Below, piece by piece: positions 31,170-43,747 of a stretch of 64,000 nucleotides of DNA; the stretch's first letter is position 1, and every line of letters begins with the position of its first letter. Source of the stretch: Diphasiastrum complanatum (taxonomy: Eukaryota > Streptophyta > Lycopodiopsida > Lycopodiales > Lycopodiaceae); contig CM055113.1 of assembly GCA_029204225.1 (NCBI GenBank), forward strand, positions 23,084,405 through 23,148,404. Reading direction: 5' to 3'. Both the position numbers and the translations under genes were made by a program. The notes beneath the pieces were generated by a model. That model saw nothing but the letters and a program-made list of their open reading frames with translations, did not search any database and was not told the DNA's origin.

Positions 31170-32529
31170 GTTGGAGGGAACTCATGACATAAAACAAAAA
31201 GGGAGCTGGCTTTGTACATTAGAAATCATATATTTATATGTGACACTCTTACACGGGGCAATATTTACAAGGTAACTTGCTTTCATTTTTCTTTGCAAAA
31301 GCACCAAAATTGTACATGCTACTTAATCTCAAATCCTTGCTTAAGAGTCCCCAAGTTCTTTGAAGGTACTAGCTTTCAGCTCATTGTTTTATGTGTGTGG
31401 TTTTGTGTTTAAGGGTTCATTTATAGCCACAAATTTGCCTAGGGGTTTGCTTTCTATTCTCCTCCTTAAATTCTTGATTTTGAGAATATATACTGCTTGA
31501 AATCTATTATAGCCCATTTTGTTTTCTAGCGCTAGAATGTTGTTTCTTTGGCCAAGATGGGATTCTAGTACTTTGGTGATTATGTTCCTTTTTTTGTAGC
31601 GTAAATTAGGTGCCTCATCTTATTGTTGTTGAATATAATATATCCACATGTTATCTACCATTGGCTAGGAATTTTCACGCCCCCTACATCCTAATGAAAA
31701 TATAATAAAATTTTGGAATTCTCGTTTGTACCCTTGATCCCTTTCTGTGATATATTGTTTTGTGTTTTATTGAGGAGGATCAATTTAATAGTTCTTCGGC
31801 CTTTAGCATCTTATGCTTTATTTTCTACATCAAGTTGCAAGCTTTTGCCTTCAAAATTCTTGATCGTACGGTACCACACTATTGCATATTTTCTTATGTC
31901 CCTAATGGATATTGACCATTGTGTATGTCCACAAAATAAAACTTTTCCCACTTGTTCTTTCATCATAGACTTGGCCTTTGAGAGGAGTTAGATTTTTCTA
32001 ATCGTATGTCTTTATCTCATCCATCTATTGAAAGAATAATCTATGGGGAGGGCGTCATTAGTACTTGTATGAATAACGATCGTCATGTTTGATATGTTTC
32101 CAAGTTGTGAATGATATGACAAGTATGGCTAACTAGAAATGATGCAACCTTTGTTGATGCAAGACACTCTTATTTGTGCGACATGCAAATTTTTTTGCTT
32201 TTAATGTTTTTGAATGTTTTTCTTGACCAATAATCATGATTGTATGTGATCAACAGTGTACATGTTTTTAGCTTTTTTCTCTATTTTTGAAGCAGCAAGT
32301 TCATTGTTTAGCTAAGTAATCTAAGAGTTTTTCCTTGAGACATTAATTAGGGACCTTGCAATTATGACCCGCCTTAATGAGGGATGATGATGCACTATTG
32401 GTCTTCTTAAGTAAGTACAATGCTTTTGTGATCTCAAAAGATTTAAATTTTTTGCTACAAACATTCTGGTGAGTTGGTGAGGATTACCGTTCCTCTGCTT
32501 GAAGTTGGGAATTTTTCTCTTTTTTGCCA
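31169..32529. other. intergenic, nothing recognised
   Basis: Several frames of 60-90 codons, none with a recognisable domain. Confidence 0.5.
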
Positions 32530-32691
32530 TACAAATGAGGATAAAAGGTGACTTTTTTTTTTATATGGGTACATTTTGCACATATTATGATATTATGTTG
32601 TCGTTTTTTGCCCATGAAGATAAAAGGTGATTTTGTTATATGGGTACATTTTGCACATATTATGATATTATGTTGTCATTTTTTGCCCAGC
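32530..32691 (+). repeat. ~78-bp tandem duplication
   Basis: Two copies of a unit beginning ATGARGATAAAAGGTGAYTTT and ending GTTGTCRTTTTTTGCCCA. The copies differ mainly in the length of a T-run. Confidence 0.92.
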
Positions 32692-33285
32692 TATCCACCA
32701 CATAAATGGGGGCATGCTAGGGAGACTAAATAAGAAACAAAATCATACAAGAGGAGAAAAAAGATGAAACGAACGTAGTACCACGTAATACCCCACTCTT
32801 TGTGTTCATTTTCTAACTAGTTCCTCCTTTACTCGCAGTATATTAATTTTGTATAGCAATGACTTTTGTCTCATGGGTTTAAGAAGTTCGGGCCCGAACC
32901 AACCTTGGACCCACAAGTCTTAAACCATCGTGGAAATTCCCGCTATGCAAAAACCATGCAAAGGCCCTTTCTTAACAAGGTTATCTAATGCGTACTGTGT
33001 CCATTATGAGCCCGATTTTTTTTTTTTAGAGTAACACTTATGATATACTCCAAAATACAAAACCCGCAAAGTTTTTATTGTGTCTATAATGAAATACTAT
33101 CTTTTTTTGGCCTAAGAGAAAATTTTGGGCACCCATGAGTTCACACAGATCTGATGCAGCGAGCCAGGATCAATATTTGAGTCCGGAGTTCTAGATTTCT
33201 GCAAATGGTAATGCGCAACTGCAGACAATATTGCGAATGAATACTACAAGTATATGATCAGTGTCAGGATCGCCATAATTCACTG
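32692..33285. other. intergenic, nothing recognised
   Basis: No coding signature. Confidence 0.5.
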
Positions 33286-33410
33286 CTTGCCAACTGTGCT
33301 TCTGGACTGGACTGCAAATTGCAATCCGTGGTCTCCTTTGTGTTTTTTTCTGGACTAGACTGTGCTCCTGGACTAGACTGCAAATTGCAATCCGTGGTCT
33401 CCTTTGGCTT
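33286..33410. repeat. ~65-bp tandem duplication
   Basis: Two copies containing GACTGCAAATTGCAATCCGT and GGTCTCCTTTG, each preceded by CTGGACTRGACTG. The core TGCAAATTGCA is palindromic. Confidence 0.9.
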
Positions 33411-35639
33411 ATTTCTGTCCAATCCATATGTTGGGTTGTCTGGCAGATCATGACAAGCAACTTTTTGTTCATTCACTACGGGAGTGAGACAGTGAGTGAG
33501 GGAGTGAGTGAGACGCTGCGAGGGAGCACTGAGACTGAGACTAGTACAATTTCTTCTTTACACCACATATGCAGTACATAGTCATCGCCCAATTCGTCAA
33601 ACTCATATCATTTAGACTGTATCCAGCATCTGGGAATTGGAGGATGTGCATTATGGGTCCCCTTTTCTTCGGCATATCCTCCTTCCTTCTTATCCCTTTT
33701 AAAGTCTAGAGACTGGAATCTTTTGCCATAATCTATCCTTTGGACAGAGATTTCAGTACCTGAATTATTTTGCATGCTTACGGTATTCCAGCCTCCGGGA
33801 GTCCGGGGCCCAGGCTCCACCTTCTGCTTAGAAGATAAGAATCAAGAGCAAGATCTGTAATCTCAGATACTTTATTTGGTTGATAGAGTTGCTAGACTAG
33901 AGTAGATGAGATTGGAAGATGATTTTCGTGCATGTTTGAACAGTGACAGTGATGAGTCATGACATGTCCTGTGTATGTGTTTGCAGATCCATGAAATCAA
34001 GGACAAAGTTCGTGCAAGCACATGCTCTTTGCAAGTGGATTGAAAATGATAGTGTTGCAATTTGGCCATCACAGTTTCGGATTTTAGTGATGTCATGATT
34101 CTTTCAAGTCATCAACCAGAAGTGGGCAGCATAATAAGACAAGTAATCAGATGAACACAAAGAAGCATGGTCGTTGAAGAAGGAAGGTAAGGATTTCCTC
34201 TTCAATCTTGGGTGGATTGTTTGTTCTCATGTTGCAAAAGGCAAGTCCATGTGATCAAATTGTTAGAGAGCATACACTTTGAAATCCAAAGAAGATAGTG
34301 AGCACAATTGTTGTCATCATGCATGGTCCTATGTGCAAACTCATGAACATGCTTATAGTTTTTTTGACATTAATGGATGAAGACTTGCCCAATGCAAGGT
34401 CATGGTGAAATGACCCATTAATGTCCTTGTTTCTAAGACTCAACGTTTGTGGTTCATATAATATCAAAGACTCTACTCAAATCTCCATGTATTGTGCATT
34501 CTACTTTGCAATGTTTGCAAACAAACTCCAAAAACTCCATCATACAAATTTGATTTACCTCCCACAATTTGTTTGCACCAAACTCATCAATTATTGTTAC
34601 CTTGTGCGTGTTAGAGGACTTTATATTATATAAAAAAAAGAGCACACCAAAGTCTTTTAGGAGGACACAAGTTCTTCAAATTTGAATTCCACTTATGAAA
34701 GACGTGCAACTTTCATAAACAAGTGTTAAGCTATGTCTATGTTATAACCAAAATAAGATTGGGCACACCATGCAAGGAGGTTGGATGTGTCATACAAGTC
34801 ATTATATACATAACCTAACAATATCCCTAGCAATGATTCAACAATTCATCGGTGTGGAGAATGATGCCCCTCCAGCAAGAACTTGATGGTATGGACTAGC
34901 CACATCAATAAACATATGATAAACAACTTGCATAGATGCAAATGCAACACCTAGTCTCTGTTAGAGGGTATATTTGTCTCCCTCATGAAAGAGATTCTTT
35001 CAAAGAAAAAGATGGAAGTCGAAAAATAGAGGTAAGGATAGTCCAAATATGGCTCCACATGGTGCTTATAGATTGGTACAATAAGTGAATATCAATTTTC
35101 TCCTCATATATTCCATTAAGAGGGTATATTTGTCTCCCTTTTCTTATTAATGTTTAGTGCCAATTACAAAACCCAATAGGAACTTGCAAGCTTGGAAGCC
35201 ATGGTCCATATGACATGGCACATTCCATGGCCTAGAATTAATCCTCAAATTTTATCAGTGTATTTCGCACCACCATTGTAGTGATAGTGGTGGGCTCCAC
35301 AGAATGAAGAGACGTTGTTATCAATCAATATTACCATTAGATGGTTGCTGCACCATGACTGAGAAATTAATCATGATATGCTCATTCCCCAAGATCTAAC
35401 TCACACATGAACACTACTCTAACTCTACTTTTATAACTCCATATAAATGCAAATGTCACATTCATAACTATATCTAGAATTCAAATCTTGCCACTCTATG
35501 AAGATTTTTTACTTTTCAAAGCCTTCAAAAGCCTTGTTTTAGCTTGAATTTGAAACAAAGCTCCACTCCCCCTCCCTTGGGGCCCTACATTGGCATGAGG
35601 AGCATACTAGGAATTTGGGCCTTTTAGCTATAGGTGTGA
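33411..35639. other. intergenic; no gene supported
   Basis: A minus-strand frame at 33608-33820 (EPGPRTPGGWNTVS) looks exon-like in composition but matches nothing I know. The rest is AT-rich without signatures. Confidence 0.45.
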
Positions 35640-36100
35640 CATTTAACTCATGAACTTGGTTTATTATACTCAACGTAAATGGAACCTAATTTAGCTAGGA
35701 GTAATCTCATCTCCTCCCTAGCTTGCATTGGAATATCCACTGAGCTGATGAAGATTGTCGTTGTTGACTTCTCCATAGCCAATGCACTGGTCCGTGGTAG
35801 CTCGAATATACCTCATGACTCTTATGAGAGCCTTCCAATGGGTAATGCCAAGATTAGCCATAAATTGGCTGAGTGAGCTTACTACAAAAGATATGTCAGG
35901 TCTTGTATAGACCATTGCATACAGGAGGGATCCAAGTATCGAATCGATAAGGATACTCTCTCATCTGCTCCTCTTTCTGCTTGGACAAATTCTTGAGACG
36001 CACACAAATCTCTGCTCGGTCTAGTAGGCGTGATTCTGTGCCGGATGGTTGGTGCTTTAGCTGCAACTACATGTCAATTTGTGGATCAAGTTCAGGGGAT
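35640..36100 (-). pseudogene. copia RT end / RNase H start fragment
   Basis: The minus strand reads LGSLLYAMVYTRPDISF, SSLSQFMANLGITHW, LIRVMRYIRATTDQCIGYG and LHQLSGYSNAS, the junction between RT and RNase H in copia Pol. An upstream piece (CVRLKNLSKQKEEQMRE) is in another frame. No further domains are present on either side. Confidence 0.85.
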
Positions 36101-36177
36101 AGAGGAGGTGAAGGGTTAGTTGTAGCAATTCTTTGAGATTTGGGAGAAAATTGGTGTTAGATGAATGGAAGGTGGGG

Positions 36178-36754
36178 TTATAAGCGGAGGAAGAAAAAAG
36201 ATGGTGTAGGGAGCCAGTACTGTGCCAAAGCCTTGTGGATTGGTTGGTGATTGAGCTCCTTGCCCTTGGGGTTAGCCTTGGAATGATGAGCCTTGATTAG
36301 CAGGTTGAGTCTGTTGGAATCCTGCTCCATCTCCACCATCTGATCCATCAAAGTGAGGCCCGAAGTCATGAAACTGGGCGTGCTCTGCATGGACGGAAGG
36401 CGTTGACTGAGCAGCTAACTTCAACCTTTCTTCTAGGGTGGCGATATGTTGGTTGAGGGCCTCAACGGAGGCAGTATAGGCTTTTTGCAGTTTGGAGTGT
36501 TGCTTCGTCGTGGCTTTTAACTTTTGTGCCAGCGCTTTATAGACCACCACTAGAATTGGGGTTCCCTCGAGAATAACTGGTGGTGCAAAATCATTGAAAT
36601 CTACCAATTCCAGCTGTTCCTTCATAGCGGAATGTGCTACTTGTGCATCTGCTACGGCCTCATCTCGTTCGATAGTAAGTTGTGTGATAGCAGTCTGATG
36701 GTGGGAGATCTTCATCTGGAGTTGGTTTTAGAGGTGTCTGAGCATTTGTTGTTG

Positions 36755-36798
<44 letters not shown>

Positions 36799-38295
36799 GT
36801 GTTTGAGCATTTGTTGTTGTTGTCGATTATAAGTAGTGAGGTTATGGATCTGCTGCTGCTGTTGCTTGCTTTCCTCCTCCAACCTTACTTTTTCTTTCTG
36901 AAAATCTGCCATAGAGACATCATCAAATTGTCTCATGGTATACTGGCCCCCTAAGGTTCCGAATAAGTTATATTGGAGCTCATTTACCAACCAAACCACT
37001 TTTTGGGCTATGAGGGGTAGTTGCTCCCAAGGGCCAATATCAGAAAATGTGCGAGTATAGTTGGGATATGGCATGGGATTAAATGGGAGAAAATCTGGAA
37101 TTGGCAGAGAGCTTGGATTTTGAGAAAAGACAGGGGGTGGTGATTGAGAGATGAGAGGGAATGTTGGTGGGGGTGATTGAATGCGTGTGGGAGATGTGTG
37201 ATCGGAGGAGTTGTGATGGTGGTGGGTCAAAGGAGTTGTGATGATGGTGGATGTAGTCTGTGCTAATAATTGCAAAGCAAAATCATCTACATTGACTGTA
37301 GAGTCAAGTAGGGTGGAAGATTGTATAGGTGAGGGCTTTGGTGGAATTGTGGAATCAAAGTCCATGTTGAGTGTGAATGAGGGGGTGGATGTGGTGGTAA
37401 ATGGTGGTGGTAGTGTGGTAGAAGGTAAGGAAACTGGAACTGTGGAAGCTGGCTAAGTGGACAGAATCATGCCTACTGTACCAGAACCTAAAGCTTCGAT
37501 ATCCAACGAACTATCTGCTATTGCTACGGCTTGTCTGCATACAGGCTCGGCTGATAGTTGTGGGGTGGCGCACTTCCTGGTGCTAGGATAAATGTCGTCT
37601 AGCTCTTTGATAGCCACGGCTGTTCGATTTCCGAGTTGCTTTGTGACCAACATGTGGAAGAGCTATCCACATTTGGTGGTGGCTTTTCTAGCTTTTAGTG
37701 CCCCACATAATTTCTCTTATACTTTCTCGGCCCACTTGTAGTTATGAGTGGGTTCATCCATGGTGAGGGCTAATGAAAATAGATCGCTAGGTGGAATACG
37801 ATCCATTTTCACAGTGTGGACCTCGACCATGGCCACCAGGATTTCTGATGCTGCCCGAAGCTTAGGATCTATGATGAGGCAAATAGTGATCCCGTCATTG
37901 GTTTGGGCAGTTATTTTTCTGTCATCCATCAAAAACTTGGTGAAATACTTGGCATCATAACTGGTACCCTTACCATGGATCGTCTCGCCCAGGTTAGGAA
38001 ATCCAATGCTTTGTATATGCTCTGGAGAGATGTTGATGATGGTAGAACTGCCGCCCTTAGACATGATCCGAAAGGTCTGGAACTTGTCTAAATAAGCTGA
38101 GTAGGCAACTTGGATCAAACTCTCGCTCTGTTGATTGGTGAAGAATGTTAGATCAAAGCAAAGGTTGGTAAGAATATCCTTGGTGAGGATGAGTTGTTCA
38201 ACATAACTCTTGATGGAAATCATGAAGATGTCACATGAATAAGGCTTAGGGGCCTTATGACGATGAAGTGAGAGGGATGAGTCGCGAGAGGCCAT
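36178..38295 (-). pseudogene. third ORF of the Ty3/gypsy element (coiled coil)
   Basis: About 700 codons starting MASRDSSLSLHRHKAPKPYS, downstream of integrase and in the same orientation. It is one long frame broken by TAA and TAG near 37700 and 37660, a TAG near 37450, and a (TA)n expansion (36756-36796) that shifts the frame. Order of parts: a folded-looking N-terminal third, a Ser/Thr/Pro-rich middle (PTRIQSPPPTFPLISQ), then a Gln-rich and Leu-heptad coiled coil (VRLEEESKQQQQQIHNL; LEERLKLAAQ). The tail is Gly/Gln-rich. No transmembrane segment or signal peptide is evident. The position equals the env-like ORF of Athila/Tat-type elements, but the sequence is not recognised. Confidence 0.6.
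36756..36796 (+). repeat. (AT)n microsatellite inside the third ORF
   Basis: About 20 AT units flanked on both sides by copies of RAGGTGTYTGAGCATTTGTT and GTTGTT. The tract probably grew together with a local duplication. Confidence 0.92.
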
Positions 38296-38916
38296 GGTAG
38301 CAGTGATTCTAGATTGTTTCGGGAAATTTTAAAAAATTTCAGCATGAACTCAGGAGCAAAAATCTAGAATGAACTCGTAGAGGGAATGGTTGAGGCCTAT
38401 ATATAGACTTTTTTGGATAGGAAATTGCAACTGCTCCCAAAAATGGTCCTCAGTGCCCACAATTTCCTAGTGAGGTGCACGAATTTTGAGGCACTGTTCT
38501 GAGGGCCGACGAATTCTTAAAAGTGATTTTTTTTTTGCAAAATGAGAAAAATGGCTGACAGTACAAAATCTGGTCTGATCAGAATTTGCAAACATGATAG
38601 AAAAATCATGGAGATGATTTTAAGACTCAACAAATTCTGTCAGGGAGGATCTGATGCAAAAAACTGATTTTTTTTTATTTTTGGAATTCGTGGAGGTAAA
38701 AAATGAATCATGCATACTAAAAAAGTGGTTGGACAAATTCTAGCTAAGGTGGTTTTGAGACAAATGTTCTGAAAAGAATGATTCTTGTGGTTTTCACAGA
38801 AAAAAACTGATTGTATGTCTGATCTGATGATATCTTGATGAGTCTGAAACAACAAGACAGAATAAAAAATTGTGGAAATGGCAAGCTGATAGTAAACAAA
38901 ATTAAGGAAGAAAAAT

Positions 38917-40321
38917 TTAGAAATACATATCAAGATAAAAATAGGGCTCATTGTACTTTCTCAGTCTGCTCCCATTGACCACAGTGTCTAAAAGATCGCC
39001 TTGTAGGGTTTGGAGTTGGACATATCCGGAGGCAAATATCTTTTCAATGACATAAACTCCTTGGCCAGAAAATTTAAGGTTTCCTTTGAATGCTTTGGCT
39101 TGGTATAACAGGACCTTATCTCCGACCTGGAACTCTTTGAGTTTTAAGGATCGATCATGCCATGTCTTTTGTCGACATTTGTGGACTAGTTGAGCATGGA
39201 TGCTGATCCGATGTGTTTCACACAGTTGTTCTAGATGAAATAATCTATTTGCTTGGATCTGTCGATTATCTAGCTCAAGATTATAGGCTACTCGAAGGTA
39301 TGGGATATGGAATTCTACAGGCATAACGGCATCTTGGCCATATACTAGCTGGAAAGGGGTTACGTCTGTGGCTCGCTTCGAAGTAGTGAGGTAGGCCTAT
39401 AGAGCAGCATGAAGTTCTAGTTCCCAATCGGATCGGCTGGACTCGACAGTTTTGGTGAGAACACCACATAAGATTTTGTTGGTGGATTCCGCTTGGCCAT
39501 TGTAGCATGGAGAATACGGAGAACTTTTGCGATGTACCATAAAAAATTTGGAAAGGAGGTCTGCTATGACAAAGTTAAGAAAATGTGTACCCCTATCACT
39601 GATAAGTTCTAGAGGACATCTGAAACAAATGATAACTTTGTTCATAGAGAAATTTTGCGGTAGAACGAGCATCAGCATTGCGAACAGCTCTTGATTCAGC
39701 CCATTTGTCACAATAGTCCATAGCTACTACGATATAGCGGGATTGAGCGTGTCTAGCAACGGGACTAATGGGTCCAACATAATCAATTTTTCATTTATGG
39801 AAAGCTTGATGAGTTGTGACAGGGTGCAAAGGCATGTAATCGGTCTTTTGAAATCGTGTGGTTATTTGACAAACATCACAAGCCTTAGTGTAGGTGTGCA
39901 TATCCTTGAAGAGAGTTGGCCACCAAAATCTGGCCAAGAGGATTTTCTTAGGAATCATTTCGGAAGAGAAATGGCCTGCTCCAACAACTTCATGAGTGAG
40001 GGAGATGACAGAGGGTATTTCACCTTTAGTAAGACAACGTGGGATAATTCCATCTAACCCTTGTTTGTAAAATTGGTCTGCAATGAACGTATAAGGTCTG
40101 GTTTTGAGGACCAACGCACGTTGTTCAACTTTAGATAAGGATGGACCCATCTGCACTGAAGTTAAATATTCTGTGATTTCCTTGGCCCAAACGGGTGTAA
40201 AGTCAACCTGAAATAAGATGGCATCGGGTAAATCATCGTTGATGCCTTGATCTGGGGTGGGTAGGTTAGGGATTTGAGATAGACAGTCTGCTAAAAAATG
40301 TTGAACTCTCTTTTGAACCAT
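38917..40321 (-). pseudogene. Ty3/gypsy integrase
   Basis: Minus-strand pieces in order. The HHCC zinc domain is LTHEVVGAGHFSSEM ... ACDVCQ. The core starts KIDYVGPISPVARHAQ, with YIVVAMDYCDKWAE supplying the first Asp. ELISDRGTHFLN supplies the second Asp and SPCYNGQAESTNKIL the Glu. The C-terminal part has RSLKLKEFQVGDKVLLY, then VVNGSRLRKYNEP. All three catalytic residues survive, but stops and frame changes separate the parts. No chromodomain is seen. The VNGSRLRKY ending and a downstream extra ORF suggest the Athila/Tat side of gypsy. Confidence 0.88.
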
Positions 40322-41401
40322 GAACCTAAACTCAAATTCTCACAGTAATAGGATCCCTTGAGTGATATGACCAGTCGTGCAAGTCTTATTGATGAGATAT
40401 AAGAGTGCTTGATGATCAGTGAAGAAGGCAAAAAATTTTCCCAGAAGATAATGGCGAAACTTCTGAACCACATATACCATTGCCAAAGCTTTATGCTCGG
40501 TAGTGGTATAATTGACTTCAGCAGGTATCAATTGTCTACTGAAAAATTGGATCGGACAATCTGTTTTGAATTCTCCCGGTTGGGTGAGCACTACTCCAAT
40601 GGCATACTTGGATGCATCAGTATGCACATGGAATTCTTTGGAGTAATCAAGACCCCGAAGGATAGGTGCATTGATAAGGGCTTCTTTGAGTTGATTGAAT
40701 ACAACGTGTTGTTCATCAGTCCATTTGGGGGCAACAACTACTTTGTAGATTAATCGTACTTTATTAGCAAAGTTGAAAATAAAGCATTGATAGTAGTTGG
40801 CGTGGCCAAGGAAAGCATACACTTTGCGAATGGTACGTGGTTCCGGTAGATTTTGAATGATGAGAATTTTTTTTGGGTCAGTTGCGATGCCATTTTTTGA
40901 AATGATGTGGCCTAACACATTATCATGTGCTACTCAGATCTGGCATTTTTCAGGTTTCAGGGAGATGCCGAATCATTCAAGCACAGATAGATGTCATGAT
41001 TCTTCTGAATGTGCATCTAAATCATCCAAGTAAACTTCTAGGGTGTCGCCCATCTGCTGAGAAAAGACGGCTTGCATAACACGTTGGAAGGTGCTAGGGA
41101 CATTACAGATTCCAAAGGGCATGACTTTCTAATAGAAGGTTTCCCATTCTGTGGCAAAAGCGGATTTATGTTGATCTTCTTCAGCAATTTGGATCATATT
41201 ATATCCGCTAAAGCCATCTAAGAAGGAGTAAGCCTCATCTCCGTTATCAGTCAGGGCAGTATAGATACAATCATCTTGATGTTGAGCACAAGAATCGGCA
41301 TTCACACAATCAATGGTAGCTAAACTGTGGCTCCAGTTTATGATATCAGTGGATTCAACATAATGACCTTCTTTGTGGGTGGAATGGTATGGCTCAAACA
41401 C
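40322..41401 (-). pseudogene. Ty3/gypsy reverse transcriptase and RNase H
   Basis: RT motifs: SFLDGFSGYNMIQIAEEDQH, SAFATEWETFY, MPFGICNVPSTFQRVM, VYLDDL (the YxDD active site intact) and FLGHANYYQCFI. RNase H: EFHVHTDASKYAIGVVL, then TTEHKALAMVYVVQKFRHYL and FFTDHQALLYL. Stops occur near 41130 (TAG/TAA class) and between VYLDD and GHIISKNG. The element is recognisable throughout but not functional. Confidence 0.9.
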
Positions 41402-41700
41402 TGAATTAGTAGTAGAAGATCCCTCATCGTGAAACCGTGCGGATTTGAGTTTGCCAGATGAATCGATGGTGACAGAGCTGTCTCTATCCCCAAAGGTGAC
41501 TCGGCCTTTGCTCCAGTCATGACTCTTGCATTAGTGAGCCATGGGCGACCAAGTAGTAGCTCATAGGAATAGGCATTTCTAGGAAGATCGAGTACGATTA
41601 GGTTTATAGAAAATTTCAGACCTCCTAGTTTGATGAGCACTTTTGGAAGGAAACCAATAGGTTGGATCACACTTTGATCAGCCATTCTACACCATCCAGT
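41402..41700 (-). pseudogene. Ty3/gypsy protease C-terminal half
   Basis: Reads VIQPIGFLPKVLIKLGGL, then LDLPRNAYSYELLLGRPWLT. LLGRPWL is the conserved end of the retropepsin fold. The active-site DSG part upstream is not seen intact; a triplicated CTACACCATCCAGTRCAGCT word (41688-41752) lies there instead. Confidence 0.75.
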
Positions 41701-42231
41701 ACAACTATCCTACACCATCCAGTGCAGCTATCCTACACCATCCAGTACAGCTAGGACTTCGCGGGATTGGCGATGGGTTGCTGGAATCTTGATGTTGCCC
41801 CGTTCATTGAGTGGATTTGTCATATGTAATGGCATTTCGGGCAATTTGTCAAGGGTGGTGGTGTCAGTGGCTTGGATTTGTTGTTTCCATTTTCCCACAT
41901 ACCTCTAGAGAACATGGAAAGGGAGAGTCACATTGGCTTGCAATAAATCCCCCCAGACTTTAGTGCCTTCAAGTTTGGTTTCAAAAGGCTTGTGAGGTAC
42001 TTTTTGGGAGGTGGAAGAATGTTGATCTACATTGCAAATTTGTTGTCGATACTGGTGATGCAGCCTAATTAATTCAGATGGGTGAGGATAGACAATAGGT
42101 GTCAAATCTTCACTAGGAGGGACATTAAGTTGTTGGGGTTGGCTGGTGGGTGCAAGTGTAGGGGCTTGGCATTGGGTTTGTGCACGAGTAAAGACCCATG
42201 CTAGATGAGTTTCGACTGGCAATGTTTCTAC

Positions 42232-42764
42232 TTACACGGAACAGACATGAGCAGCTGGTTTAGATCGAGATGGACAGTCCTTCACGTGGTGTTCAATCCC
42301 ACAATTTTCACAAGCTGGAGGAAAGCAAAGTTTATTGGGGGCAGCGAATACTAGGGTGTTTACCTGCGCAGATAAAACATCCTCGTATTGCTGGAAGTTG
42401 ATGCGTGGCAAACACAGCTTGGTTAGGATCATGGGTCAACCGCTTGAGCATTAGGATCATATGTATACTAAACAACAGTCTCAGTGGTGTACCTCGGTTG
42501 AGTAGTGTCTTCCACATAATATGTTGTTGGATCGATGGTATTGGGATCAAGATAGTGGACAACTTGTTGTGGAGCGGGTTGGTTGATGACAAACTATTGA
42601 TGTGGTTGGTACTGATTTGGTGCAGCTGGTCGTGGTTGGGATACCCTTGGTCATGGAATGGACTGTTGTGGAGGGTAGGGGCGGTATACTCGATACATGG
42701 GTCTGGGTGCTAACGGAAAATGATTTCGTAGTTGAGGGCACTCATTAGCAGTGTGATGTTGTTG
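42232..42764 (-). pseudogene. Ty3/gypsy gag C-terminus with two zinc knuckles
   Basis: Two adjacent CX2CX3HX4C knuckles: CFICAGKHPSIRC (around 42337-42375) and CENCGIEHHVKDC (around 42279-42318), in different frames. The X3 spacing is seen in plant gypsy Gag. Upstream sequence is Pro/Gln-rich. The Gag N-terminus is missing because a copia LTR begins at 42765. Confidence 0.7.
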
Positions 42765-43488
42765 TGAAGTTTTTAGCATGTGTGAACTTCACCACACACC
42801 TTACAAGATCTTTATGAGGTGTTGTGATTGCACAAGAATGATCAATGAACAAATTACTTGAAATATCCAAGGTAAGAGCACAATGGCATACAACAAACTG
42901 AAAAAACTAACTCCTTAATATGAGAGATAGATATCGAAAATATTCTGAGTGCTCACTATGAGAAAACAGCCTGTTCTTGGGTAGAGAAAGAAAATCAACA
43001 CCAAAAACTCAAGTAGAGAGAGAATGAGCCAAAATCACCAGGATCTCAATATTCACAATATGGCAAAACAAGCCAAAGTTTCCCTACATCAAAGAGGCTT
43101 GAATTCCTATAGTGGAGTTGCATGGAAAGTCCACTTCATTTAGTTAACTCAACTATGATAGATCCACATGTAAAACTGCATGCATGGATATTGCATGTAC
43201 TGCATGTCAACTCTCAAAATTACCTAGACATGTGTAGATCATGTAGCTTGGTTTGCATGTTGCATGCACTGATTTCATGTTGCTTGCATGCACTCTGAAT
43301 GAATATGCATGTTATCTAAACTTTTTCATGACATCATAAATGAACCTACCTAACTCAAATTCAACCTATTCTAAGAAGGTTATGTTCTCAATTCACATAC
43401 CTCTATGTACAATAAAATATACAAAAGAAATAAGGTGAGCATAGCCCCCAAAGTCAAGATAGGAAGATATTTTTTACCATTCTTCACA
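42765..43488 (-). repeat. copia 3' LTR abutting the gypsy element
   Basis: 724 bp. On the minus strand it starts TGTGAAGAATGG directly after a polypurine tract, and ends ...GCTAAAAACTTCA. Internal words (GTAGAGAGAGAATG; the AGCATGTGTGAA end) show kinship with the LTRs at 7.06 and 11.3 kb. Confidence 0.8.
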
Positions 43489-43497
43489 CTCCTCCTT
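43489..43497 (-). other. polypurine tract
   Basis: The minus strand reads AAGGAGGAG immediately before the LTR start. Confidence 0.8.
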
Positions 43498-43747
43498 AAA
43501 ATGTATCCACCTATTCAACATAGACTTTGAGATTAAGCCAAGATTAGACCTCATCTTGACAAATATATTCTTGAGCAATGGCTTGGTGAGAATATCTGCA
43601 ACACAATTTGAAGATCCAAATGCTCCAATGAGATCTCTCTCCCAATAACTTTTTCTCTTACAAAATGATGAGCTACCTTAATGTGTTTGCTCCTTGCATG
43701 GAACACAGGATTGTTTGCAAGGGCCTGAGCCGAGATGTTATCATTCT
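43498..43747 (-). pseudogene. copia RNase H end
   Basis: Minus strand: PIIKNDNISAQALANNPVFH, ARSKHIKVAHHFVREKVIG and EISLEHLDLQIVLQIF, the last part of copia Pol, with the DQ.AD box decayed. It is cut at about 43747 by the LTR that follows, whose homology with 12.66-13.35 kb begins there. Confidence 0.85.

Noticed and set aside
33608-33820. Frame with EPGPRTPGGWNTVS as a host exon
   Set aside because: Exon-like composition but no homologue recognised, no flanking exons, next to simple tandem duplications.
35679-35876. Plus-strand frame
   Set aside because: Antisense to the copia RT/RNase H fragment.
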